Below are positions 18,701 to 26,409 of a DNA stretch of 64,000 nt, in pieces. Each line of letters begins with the position of its first letter. The first letter of the stretch is position 1. The translations under genes were made by a program, and so were the position numbers. The notes under the pieces were generated by a model, which saw only the letters and a program-made list of their open reading frames with translations, had not been told where the DNA came from and ran no database searches. Source of the stretch: CAVYHJ01 sp963768165 [NCBI: uncultured bacterium] (GTDB lineage Bacteria > UBP4 > UBA4092); assembly GCA_963768165.1 (NCBI GenBank), contig CAVYHJ010000002.1, positions 930,001 through 994,000 of the forward strand, written 5' to 3'.

Positions 18701-20646
18701 TCCCATTGCAAATTAGCAGTGTGTCAGGGATGTCCTTTTCGTTTGCCAGCACACCACCAAGCGGCGTCAAGATTACGGTATCTTCCTATTCCAACGGATT
18801 GAGCGGGAGTACGCAACTGGGGTATGCTACCACGTTGAATGGGGGTGGTTGGTCATATACGTCCACCGGTTCCGGATTGGGAAATATCTTAATTACCCTG
18901 AACGCTGGTGCGAATGGATGGACTATCAGTTCAACCGATTCAATCACCCTGTTGTTTGGTAGTGATTCCATCCGGGTGTATCTCCCTAAAGGTTCGTTGT
19001 ACGAAACCCAAGTGCAGTACTGGACGGCCTTGGATGGCAGTAGTTATTACGAATCACCCAGTGTGACAAGAATACCGGAAGATGCTTGGTTTGCCATGGA
19101 ATACGATATGCCACTGGTAACTGGGAGAACCGGGACAGGACTCGCACAGTCCGCTTATAGTGCCGGGGGAAGAAGTGCGTCGGTAGATCAAGGTGCTGTG
19201 AAAACGACAACACTCACAGGTGGAACGACCTATCGTTATTCCATTTTCGCTTCCTTGGGCAATACCAATACCAATGGAACGCAGGATAATGGTTCAACAT
19301 TTAGGATTATTGCACCCACCTTGCCCACCAGTACTACTGACCCGTTAGGACGATTAGATATTGGGTATCATTATAACGGGAGCGTGGTCTATACGACGGA
19401 TGTGTTTGGGAATATATCCACTGTATACAACGTTGAGACGACGGTTCTGTTGAGTGAATCTGAGGGTAGTTATTTTATCGGGAAAGATGTAGTGTCCGGG
19501 GCATGGAATTCCAATACCCTGGTTGATCAATCCATGGTGCTTTACTGTAATGGGTGTCATACCAGTTCTCTCTATTTAGAGGGATGCGGGTATCATGTGC
19601 CGAATACACCCATTAACAATCAGCTTGTGACAGGGAATGGCTCTTCGTCAGCACCTTGGCCCGGGGTTGCATCCTTGGCGGTCTCTCTCTTTGACAATAC
19701 CATTGTCGGGGGATTGGTGTATAGCGACCTAACTAATCATTTACGAATTTACAAGTATCTCAGCGATACCAGCGGATGGTCGCTCATGGGATCTTTTGAT
19801 TTTACCTCGACCTATCCGAGCTATATAGGAGACCTCTCGCTTTCCGTCGGGCAGGATAGCAATGTCTGGGTGACGTGGGGATTGAATGTCCAATCTGCCA
19901 GCAAACTTTGTGCAACACGGCTTTCCCTGAGTACCAGCAATGTCACTTTGAATGCTGGTAATGTCCTTATTTCCAATTGGAATGGTGCGGCTGCGGCGGG
20001 AGGACATGCCATCAGTATGTCTTATGACCCACAAGCGGTGGGATACGTTGGTAGTGATACGAGTTATGGAGTTCGCCTGGCGTTTCTCAATAATCCCAGT
20101 ACAGGCACGACTGGTTTGTGGGAGAGTCCATTACTAGTAAATAAATCTGGTGCCATTAGTTTTGAGTATAATAGTCCTACTCTCGGAAAACCTGTCACAG
20201 AATCGGGACAAAATGCGGGAGGCAATGTACGGTTGGTGTATAACCCAAATTATACGGGGAGTGCCCCAGCCTTTCAAGATTTTTCATCGGCTCTGGAACA
20301 GGGCTATCTGCGGGCGTATGATTTAAGTACTCCGTCCAGCGATATCTGGACTCCCGATAATGCCTATAGCCCCACCAGCGTAAGTACGGGTGGTACGGGT
20401 TCCGGTGAAACGGATTTAACCTATAGAAGTACCGGAGAGAAACTGACGGTGTGGCAAACAGGGGAGGTGTGGGGGGCATACTACCTAACCACTAATCAAG
20501 GGAATGCGGTAACCCTGTTTGGGACTACAGGTCATCCGCGCATTACGACCAATACGGTCAATCGCCGAGACACGGTGCTGGCGTGGGACGATAGTTATGC
20601 CGGGTTTTCGCTTCCACTCCTGTTTGTCAAAGAGTTGTATCCGTAA
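15787..20646 (+). CDS. Large secreted protein with two parallel beta-helix regions
   Basis: 1619 residues with an N-terminal signal peptide (CFIIFCLFTLCTFSIASVVG). Residues about 60-310 form an N-terminal beta domain. Right-handed beta-helix-like regions start near residue 326 (YALAIEGGAVIKVIP) and again near 683 (ITVSEGGNTLTIDSGVVVSF). They share parallel landmarks, SRIQYCKIAYGKFGLYL and SNIQYCQFAYAQYGLDEE, which suggests an internal duplication. The remainder to residue 1619 is Ser/Thr/Gly-rich with possible propeller-like blades. AAGGAGGG precedes the start. It is likely a cell-surface or matrix polysaccharide-binding protein; no catalytic residues can be named. Confidence 0.75.
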   Translation: MTTSSKRTCFIIFCLFTLCTFSIASVVGNTPPAGSPTEIVSGRNANTRVWQTTNIENAVDLVTGLPTGTQNTTYPIYYERADGLCYQDTANNWQVSVESIQSTQDGTYQALQGPYQIKFTGSISASFPVTYTANGDILRMGLRSIGFYNMQTNTLQTLQVVSQSYPVLNGNTLTYPGVFPGIDVQYQYLRGSFEQKLILQNNSSLPSPSIFNMDTTVYLVSITEIDTSSVSCSITNSAGESLTNGFLSGENQSLYFTDSSTGNTICQFVVSQAFDSQNNGLPLNMYKQIYQADGHLYLLEGVPYSWVQSSQYPITLDYQTKSNSQSDNEVWKSGNTYYLSGTYTVSHGYALAIEGGAVIKVIPYSVNSVSGALVVDGQITTRGDKFNFVLFSSANDNSVGATISGYSTATPAPGDYNVAIQLNSDALTTSRIQYCKIAYGKFGLYLSTKLSTVIAHNIIQNCSYGIVSQPADSGVNTVNIINNLIALTSTTTPNSYGLYLDTNQNTTYNNVVKYNTFAGPGNVNGTQGIYIVGNASLLNSSILTIYDNIFSQFSTGINSAINYDTTSNPTPINYNTYTKCSNDLSSNIPYHTNDYSDNSRVSTGHAFSGNVFETGSPNGSYYLVQSQGAVIGNGSEAASSYGLNTKTTETASLILGNITGTPIWLLVPRDTGSSSDRGYHYDPVDVIIGNSASNYSITVSEGGNTLTIDSGVVVSFYRDSTDTGGELSNEATLTAIGQPGNEIQFTSIYATSDLNTLPLRGGLDTNDYFAIVLSPSSNPASNIQYCQFAYAQYGLDEEASLNIDKPIQNNIFKNDIYGIYFDCSSAVMANVVNNLFINNMCGAELLVAGPPSPWMINYLQSNTFYGNGTGVFLANEGSLTLRLENNIFLGNSFGVFTSYGTFTLETRNNLYWDNGQNTNGVPLNTTGGDNADITGANPMVVHQATLANNAFLSSTAHDGFYLAQNSGDASRFPLQISSVSGMSFSFASTPPSGVKITVSSYSNGLSGSTQLGYATTLNGGGWSYTSTGSGLGNILITLNAGANGWTISSTDSITLLFGSDSIRVYLPKGSLYETQVQYWTALDGSSYYESPSVTRIPEDAWFAMEYDMPLVTGRTGTGLAQSAYSAGGRSASVDQGAVKTTTLTGGTTYRYSIFASLGNTNTNGTQDNGSTFRIIAPTLPTSTTDPLGRLDIGYHYNGSVVYTTDVFGNISTVYNVETTVLLSESEGSYFIGKDVVSGAWNSNTLVDQSMVLYCNGCHTSSLYLEGCGYHVPNTPINNQLVTGNGSSSAPWPGVASLAVSLFDNTIVGGLVYSDLTNHLRIYKYLSDTSGWSLMGSFDFTSTYPSYIGDLSLSVGQDSNVWVTWGLNVQSASKLCATRLSLSTSNVTLNAGNVLISNWNGAAAAGGHAISMSYDPQAVGYVGSDTSYGVRLAFLNNPSTGTTGLWESPLLVNKSGAISFEYNSPTLGKPVTESGQNAGGNVRLVYNPNYTGSAPAFQDFSSALEQGYLRAYDLSTPSSDIWTPDNAYSPTSVSTGGTGSGETDLTYRSTGEKLTVWQTGEVWGAYYLTTNQGNAVTLFGTTGHPRITTNTVNRRDTVLAWDDSYAGFSLPLLFVKELYP

Positions 20647-20706
20647 TAATAAAATGGTAAAACATGACGAAAGTAGTATAATGTATCTAAGGAAAGAAGA
20701 TGAAAG

Positions 20707-21858
20707 ATGAAAAAACGAAATGTAACACTTCTTATGATCGCCATTATTCTAGTAGGCATGACCTCCCTGTGTCATGCCTACGTGGCGTATTACAGTTTAT
20801 TTGTGGTCTCGGGAGAAGATTATCCAGGGAGGATTTATCAGTTAAAAATTCTACCCAATGGGCAAATTCTCGATACGTATATCCAGTATACTACTATAGC
20901 GAATGGATTTGGTAGTGCGTTAGCGGTCTCTCCAAAAAATCGGTTTCTCTTTGCTTCGGGGGATGTGATTTACCGTTTTCAAATCCAATCCGATGGGAGT
21001 TTGGTTTCCATTGGGTCAACCACTCCTGCTGATTCTGTTGCTATTACTCCCAACGAACAATTGGACATCGGAGGAAACACTATCTATTCCCTCACCTCCA
21101 CCGGAGATTTGGTCAATGGAATAAGTATAAGTAGTCTTGGAATTGATTATCCTTACATAGACCCCTTGGGTCGAGGGATTTTGGGTATCTCTTCTATTAG
21201 TACTTTCAGTGCCTATACTATCAACTACAATTCAAGGACTTTGAGTTTGATGACTACCTATCCTTTAGGCAATGGAAACTATTATAGTTTTACTTTTACA
21301 CCGGATGGAAAGTTAGGATTTCTGTCCGGTTTTGGGGTATCCCCCAGTGGGGGAGATTTATGGGTATTGAATATTGACAGTGTATTTAACGTAACCACCA
21401 CGTCTCAAATTCTGAATATTCCTAATTCTATTGGGTTTAGGGAGCCTGTGATTTCTCAAAATAATAAATACCTATGGGGGGCGACAGGGGCTTATGGAAT
21501 TGCTTTATTGACGATAGATATAACGGGTCGAGTTACTGATACCGGACAACATTATTCTGAACCGGGTTGGGCTGTTGGTTTTCCACGGGTTACCCCGGAT
21601 GAACAATTAGCGTTGGTGTTTGAAGAAATTGACGTTCTTCAAAGTGGAGCCTTTGCCACGGCTTTTATTAATGGAGATGGTAGTTTGACATGGACGGGAT
21701 ATACGTTTGCCTTTGATTCCGTGTATCCTACTCTTGGTGAAGTATTAGATTATGCCATTGTTCCCGTCTACGCCACCGGAATTCCGGAAGAATTATGGAA
21801 AGACCCTCCGCCGGAGATGATTATCCATGATTCTCAAAAGATTCTTAGAAACCCCTGA
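20707..21858 (+). CDS. Secreted beta-propeller protein
   Basis: 383 residues. A signal peptide ends in TSLCHAY, near residue 25. Repeated blade-like segments follow (GRIYQLKILPNGQILDT, LAVSPKNRFLFAS, YSFTFTPDGKLGFLSG), resembling seven-bladed YncE/lactonase-like propellers. It follows the 1619-residue protein by 60 bp on the same strand and may be co-transcribed, so the two may act together outside the cell. The enzyme class is not determinable. Confidence 0.75.
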   Translation: MKKRNVTLLMIAIILVGMTSLCHAYVAYYSLFVVSGEDYPGRIYQLKILPNGQILDTYIQYTTIANGFGSALAVSPKNRFLFASGDVIYRFQIQSDGSLVSIGSTTPADSVAITPNEQLDIGGNTIYSLTSTGDLVNGISISSLGIDYPYIDPLGRGILGISSISTFSAYTINYNSRTLSLMTTYPLGNGNYYSFTFTPDGKLGFLSGFGVSPSGGDLWVLNIDSVFNVTTTSQILNIPNSIGFREPVISQNNKYLWGATGAYGIALLTIDITGRVTDTGQHYSEPGWAVGFPRVTPDEQLALVFEEIDVLQSGAFATAFINGDGSLTWTGYTFAFDSVYPTLGEVLDYAIVPVYATGIPEELWKDPPPEMIIHDSQKILRNP

Positions 21859-21973
21859 AAGGTGGTATCGGGAAGAGATAAAACAAAAATTCCCTATGCA
21901 TCTTAGTCAAGTAAAACCTAGTAAATAATCATGTTGTTCAAATATTACTTCATTAAAAATATGTACCACAAGG

Positions 21974-22027
21974 TACAGTATCAGGGTTCAATAGGTACCT
22001 TATGGTTAAAAATACTGTAAGATTTTT
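21974..22027 (+). terminator. Likely terminator of the propeller gene, with competing stem
   Basis: TACAGTAT (21974-21981) pairs with ATACTGTA (22012-22019), followed by AGATTTTTT. An alternative stem CCACAAGGTAC (21966-21976) with GTACCTTATGG (21995-22005) uses the same left bases, so the two cannot form together. It lies 110 nt after the gene's stop. Confidence 0.45.
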
Positions 22028-22217
22028 TAAGAAAAGGGAATCCGAAATCGTATACAAAATAAATTTTTAGAAAGTACTCTAAAAACAAATTCTCTAAAGG
22101 AATTGCCTTAACTCTTTTGTTTAAAATTATTCACGGTTTTCTAAAAATATCTTTTCCCGAATCCTTTTTCGAGGCACTTCCTTGAGGATGGAAAATGCGT
22201 GGGAAATGTTACAAGAA

Positions 22218-22232
22218 TGGCATATCCTTTGC
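22218..22232 (+). promoter_or_regulatory. Sigma-54-type -24/-12 promoter
   Basis: TGGCATATCCTTTGC matches the RpoN consensus, with GG (22219-22220) and GC (22231-22232) exactly 10 nt apart. The expected start is about 22244, directly before the structured RNA. A single match of this size can occur by chance; the terminator and fold downstream support it. Confidence 0.5.
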
Positions 22233-22243
22233 GAAATAAACCT

Positions 22244-22383
22244 TTGTTAAATTAGAGTTGCCGGCTTTGAAAAGGGGAATGACAGTGTAAACTGTGGGAA
22301 CAATCGCCCTCTTCTCACACCCCTTTGATAAGTCGGCTTTTAGTTAGTCTGCGATGACGCAAGCTACCGCAGACTATTTTTTT
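22244..22383 (+). ncRNA. Candidate structured small RNA, about 140 nt
   Basis: No coding frame. The fold seen by eye is a long P1 made of GCCGGCTT (22260-22267) with AGTCGGC-containing 22330-22337, continued by AAAGGGG (22271-22277) with CCCCTTT (22320-22326). Inside is ACAGT-GTAA-ACTGT (22282-22295), a stem capped by a GNRA loop, and a short GGG/CCC stem (22296-22309). A strong intrinsic terminator ends it at 22383. A sigma-54-like promoter sits at its 5' side. I do not recognise a known family. Confidence 0.5.
22345..22383 (+). terminator. Intrinsic terminator of the small RNA
   Basis: TAGTCTGCG (22345-22353) pairs with CGCAGACTA (22368-22376), a 9-bp stem with a 14-nt loop, followed by seven Ts. 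The U-run is on the plus-strand side, so it does not serve the convergent minus-strand permease gene. Confidence 0.75.
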
Positions 22384-22398
22384 GGAAATGGAATAGGT

Positions 22399-23622
22399 TT
22401 ACTCATATCGTAATGCCTCAACGGGATCAAGATTGGCTGCTTTGCGTGCCGGATACATTCCAAAAATAATCCCTACCGCCGCAGAAATCCCAAATGCCAT
22501 AATGATTGCCTTTATTGAGACAACCGTCGTCCAATGGGCATAATACGCAATCACCTGTCCCAGTCCGATACCCACTAATACACCGATCAACCCTCCCAGG
22601 ATACTAATAATGAGACATTCGATTAAAAACTGACCGAGAATATCCTGCCGGGTAGCCCCTACTGCCGCGCGAATCCCGATTTCCCGTGTCCGTTGTGTCA
22701 CGGTCGCCAACATAATATTCATAATGCCAATCCCGCCTACCAATAATGAAATTCCCGCAATACAACCCATGACGATATTAAAAATGCGCTGAGTTTTTTG
22801 CGATTGGCGTAATAATTCTTCCGGGATAATTAATTCATAATCTTCAATCCCATGATGTCGGCGATTCAAAGAAGCCGTAATCAAATGTGCCACTTCTTTG
22901 ATATATTTAGAATCCGTGACTTGGATAACGATTTCGGTTAAAGATTTCGATCCACCAATTCGTTCCAAGGCGGTACTGAGGGGGATATAGACATCCCGAT
23001 TGGAATCACGTAAATTTGCCGCGGCAATACTTTGTGAGATACGGCGGTCTTGCATGACCCCGATTACAGTAAACCACAGGGTCCCTATTTTGATTTCTTT
23101 TTGAAGAGGATTTTCCAACGGGAAGAGGGATTTGGCAACAGAAGAACCCAGCACGCAAACTTTACGGGCATATTGCAAATCTTCCCCGTCTAGGAAACGA
23201 CCGGATTCAACCTGAAAATTACTTAATTTAGGATATACCGCTGTAGTACCCACCACTTTAGATTTCGGGAAATTACTCCCCAAACGCACTTTCAAATCAA
23301 CTTCTTTTAAGGGTACGGCATACTTCACATAATCCGTCAGTTCTAAAATATAATCCGCATCCTGTAGGGTCATACCATCCATATATAATTGTTTCGCTCT
23401 GTCTTTATCTGTCCCCTCCAATGTGACCGCTTTGAGGCGAACGGTATTGGTGCCCATAAGTTCAATTTGTCGGATGGTTTCCAAGCGTGCCCCTTCCCCG
23501 ATACTTACCATAGAAATCACTGCGGCAACTCCAAAAATGATTCCCAACATGGTTAGGATTGTCTGCATTCTAAAAGTTGCTAATCCCTCTAATCCGATAA
23601 CTATGTTTGCTGAAACATTCAT
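22399..23622 (-). CDS. MacB/FtsX-type ABC transporter permease
   Basis: 407 residues. It has an N-terminal helix (ILTMLGIIFGVAAVISMV), a large periplasmic MacB core at about 40-280, and three C-terminal helices with the FtsX-type IMLATVTQRTREIGIRAAVGA region. It is last in the minus-strand order tolC, adaptor, adaptor, permease. This family needs a cytosolic ATPase, but none is fused or adjacent, so the ATPase must be encoded elsewhere. The role is likely drug, peptide or lipoprotein-related export. Confidence 0.9.
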   Translation of the reverse strand: MNVSANIVIGLEGLATFRMQTILTMLGIIFGVAAVISMVSIGEGARLETIRQIELMGTNTVRLKAVTLEGTDKDRAKQLYMDGMTLQDADYILELTDYVKYAVPLKEVDLKVRLGSNFPKSKVVGTTAVYPKLSNFQVESGRFLDGEDLQYARKVCVLGSSVAKSLFPLENPLQKEIKIGTLWFTVIGVMQDRRISQSIAAANLRDSNRDVYIPLSTALERIGGSKSLTEIVIQVTDSKYIKEVAHLITASLNRRHHGIEDYELIIPEELLRQSQKTQRIFNIVMGCIAGISLLVGGIGIMNIMLATVTQRTREIGIRAAVGATRQDILGQFLIECLIISILGGLIGVLVGIGLGQVIAYYAHWTTVVSIKAIIMAFGISAAVGIIFGMYPARKAANLDPVEALRYE

Positions 23623-23664
23623 ATAATCCTTATTTTCTCCCGCGGGGAGAGACTGAACCCAAGA

Positions 23665-24984
23665 TTAACTTTCTTCTTCCGGCAATACAATTTCTTCTCC
23701 AGATTCTAATCCTTTTGCGATAATTACATCTTTCTCATTTTGTTTGCCCAGTGTAACGATACGCCGTTCTTGTTTCCCGGCTTTTTTGACAAAAATATAT
23801 TTTGAATTCCCTTCGATATGAACCGCTTTTAGTGGAACATAAATTACTGATGGGAAACTCTCCAATATCATCTCTACCTTACAAGTCATACCGGGACGAA
23901 GCCGGGGGTCAACCCCAACGACATCCACCAAAACTTCGAATACACGAATCCCGGAAGATTCTTCGGTCGAAACGTTGCCTGAACCTGCTGAGCGTTCTCT
24001 TTCCATAGCCAAATTCCCAATTTCGGCAATTTTGCCGGTTAATACCAGATCGGAAATAGAATCCATTTTCATTCGCACCGGCATGCCCACCTTGATTTTG
24101 GAAACATCTGTTTCTGCTACTTGTGTCATGACTTGGATTTCCCGCAAATCGGGGATAAAAGCGATTCCGTTGCCCGGCCAGATTGTGTCGCCCTCTTTTA
24201 TAGGTTCTAAATTTTGTCCCGACCAGGTTTTCTGATAAACAACAATCCCGTCCGCCGGGGCATAGAGAGTATATTTGGAAATGGATTCGGTGATTTGATC
24301 ATATTGCCGATGATACCAGAATGTATGGCTTCGGGTACGGTCAATATCAATTTGATTCGTTTTTTCGTCAGAATTTTCCTGTTCCAAGGCTTTCAAATAT
24401 TCCTTTTCCGCTTGATCCACTTTCAAGGAAGCCGCGCGAATTTTAGTTTGTTCATCCTCCAAATCCTTTTGCGGAAGTACTTCTTCCGAAACCAGCCGTT
24501 TGGTTTTATCGTACTTTTTCTGCTCCAATTCAAATTCCAATTTGGCAGAATCCCAGTCTAATTTCTTTTCTTTCATGGTACGTTCACGGTTTTCCTTTTT
24601 TAATCGTAGAGATTCCAAACTATTTTTCAAATTCGATTCATTCAATTCCAACTGATACTCGCTGTCTTTTAAATTTTTCTCCAAATCGGTGGTATCCAAC
24701 CAACAAATAGGGTCTCCTTTTTGCACATGAGTACCTTCTTTAATGAGTTTATTGATTTTCATTTCTCCCCATGACCACTGGGATTGGGGAGCGAGTACCA
24801 TACTGGATTTTTTCGCTTTGACGATACCCGTGTCATTTACCGAGACAATAAATTCTCCCTGTTTTACGATAGTAGTTGTCGTATCTGTAATAACGGGTGC
24901 GGATTTTTGAAAATAGCGATGGAGGGCAATGCCTCCTCCCAATGCGGCAATCGCCAGTATAAAAAATACAATACGGAATTTCAT
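23665..24984 (-). CDS. HlyD/MacA-type periplasmic adaptor, second copy
   Basis: About 439 residues. Signal-anchor KFRIVFFILAIAALGGGIAL, then a lipoyl/barrel-sandwich half, a long charged coiled-coil hairpin at about 95-215, the second lipoyl half (YAPADGIVVYQKT) and a beta-barrel with VGMPVRMKMDS and RLRPGMTCKVEM. I chose the ATG at 24984 because the upstream frame lacks a signal and overlaps the preceding gene. It starts 13 bp after the other adaptor gene ends and is its paralogue. Confidence 0.9.
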   Translation of the reverse strand: MKFRIVFFILAIAALGGGIALHRYFQKSAPVITDTTTTIVKQGEFIVSVNDTGIVKAKKSSMVLAPQSQWSWGEMKINKLIKEGTHVQKGDPICWLDTTDLEKNLKDSEYQLELNESNLKNSLESLRLKKENRERTMKEKKLDWDSAKLEFELEQKKYDKTKRLVSEEVLPQKDLEDEQTKIRAASLKVDQAEKEYLKALEQENSDEKTNQIDIDRTRSHTFWYHRQYDQITESISKYTLYAPADGIVVYQKTWSGQNLEPIKEGDTIWPGNGIAFIPDLREIQVMTQVAETDVSKIKVGMPVRMKMDSISDLVLTGKIAEIGNLAMERERSAGSGNVSTEESSGIRVFEVLVDVVGVDPRLRPGMTCKVEMILESFPSVIYVPLKAVHIEGNSKYIFVKKAGKQERRIVTLGKQNEKDVIIAKGLESGEEIVLPEEES

Positions 24985-24997
24985 ATAATATGACGAA

Positions 24998-26398
24998 TTA
25001 ATGAGATGCCGGCAGGGAGGATGGAACCGCAGGCTGAGTTTTTTCTTGTTTCCCTGTCTCCTTGTCCTCGGTAGAAGTATCTTTAATTTGTTTGGTCGGG
25101 TCGCGCAGACAAACTTTGTCACCATTTTTCAACCCGTTTTCGACGATAACAAAATTGCCGTCTCCTTTGCCAAGTTTGACTTCTTTTTCTCGAGCAGTCT
25201 GCTTCCCCACCAGATACACAACTTTCTTTTCCCCGTGGTCGAAAACCGCTTCCCGTGAAAGATAGATAACGCTGGGAAAGCGTTCCACGATAACATCTGT
25301 TTTAGTTGTCATGCCGGGTTTCAGGGGATAGGAATTCGCGTCAATATCCGCGGTTACCTCAAATACTTTCACACCGGAGGCTTCCTTGCGCATCCACCAA
25401 GGCGCATCTCCCGCGCCCTTATCCACCGCCAGGGTGGCGATTTGACTGATTTTCCCGTGCAGGGTAATCTCCGGCATCGCATCTACTTTTACGATTACAT
25501 CCTGTCCCATTTTGATGCGCGAAATATCAATCTCATCCACCATAACCTTGGTAATCATCTGCGTCAAATCCGGTAATTGAGCGACATTCATCCGTTGCCA
25601 TACTTGATCCCCTTCTTGCAGTTTAGTGGCTCCCGTCGGTCTATAAGTATCCGCATAAATGAGGATACCGTCACCTGGTGCATTAATCACGGCGTCTTTC
25701 AACTGACCCTTTAATTCATCCAATTTTCTTTTGTTTTCATCGACGGCTGCTTTCGATTGTACTAATTGGATTTCACTGGAAATCAGGTTGGATTTTCTGG
25801 TTTCTTCCGCCTCTTCCAACGATAATTGTGCTTTTTCAACTCCTGTTTTAGTTGATAAGACACGCAATTTTGCATCATCCAAATTTGACTCGGGGACAAT
25901 TTGCGCGTCAACGAGCCTTTGTGTCTTCGCCTCTTTGACAGTGGCATCCGAATAATCCAGTTTTGCGGATTCCAAAGCCGATTTTGCCCCTTCCACAGTC
26001 ATATCGTTTTGATATTTTTTAAGCCTTAGGTCTTCTTGGTTTTTTTCGTTATCTTTTTCAGCATTTTTAAGATTAGTCTCTCCATCTTTAATTTGCTTTT
26101 CAATATCCGAGGTGTCCAGCCAAACAATAGGTTCCCCTTGTTTGACGGGTGTCCCTTCCGGTACCATTTTAACGATTTTTCCCTGAGTGTTGGAGGTTAC
26201 ATTGATTGATTTTTTGGCATCCAATTTACCTACCTCACTGATGCGGATGTCGAATTCGCCTTGTTTCGCGAGGGTGGTAGGAATGGTGCTGATATCCAAT
26301 CCTTTTTTCTCAAACCAATTGGCGTAAATAGCCATACCCGTACCTGCTGCCAATAAAATGAGTATCAAGACCAACCATTTCCCGAAACGTTTTATCAT
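24998..26398 (-). CDS. HlyD/MacA-type periplasmic adaptor, first copy
   Basis: 466 residues. N-terminal anchor KWLVLILILLAAGTGMAIYA, lipoyl region with INVTSNTQGKIVKMVPEGTP, coiled-coil hairpin at about 95-240, second lipoyl half (NAPGDGILIYADT), beta-barrel and YPLKPGMTTKTDV. The C-terminal 45 residues are a polar, lysine/glutamate/proline-rich tail. It starts 11 bp after the tolC stop. With the second adaptor it might form a mixed hexamer linking the permease to TolC. Confidence 0.9.
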   Translation of the reverse strand: MIKRFGKWLVLILILLAAGTGMAIYANWFEKKGLDISTIPTTLAKQGEFDIRISEVGKLDAKKSINVTSNTQGKIVKMVPEGTPVKQGEPIVWLDTSDIEKQIKDGETNLKNAEKDNEKNQEDLRLKKYQNDMTVEGAKSALESAKLDYSDATVKEAKTQRLVDAQIVPESNLDDAKLRVLSTKTGVEKAQLSLEEAEETRKSNLISSEIQLVQSKAAVDENKRKLDELKGQLKDAVINAPGDGILIYADTYRPTGATKLQEGDQVWQRMNVAQLPDLTQMITKVMVDEIDISRIKMGQDVIVKVDAMPEITLHGKISQIATLAVDKGAGDAPWWMRKEASGVKVFEVTADIDANSYPLKPGMTTKTDVIVERFPSVIYLSREAVFDHGEKKVVYLVGKQTAREKEVKLGKGDGNFVIVENGLKNGDKVCLRDPTKQIKDTSTEDKETGKQEKTQPAVPSSLPASH

Positions 26399-26409
26399 TA
26401 ACTTATGTC

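Noticed and set aside
22346-22375. Loop sequence GACGCAAGCTACCG resembles part of the GEMM (cyclic-di-GMP) riboswitch core
   Set aside because: The flanking GEMM signatures are missing, the string sits in a terminator loop, and one conserved A is absent, so a chance match is more likely.
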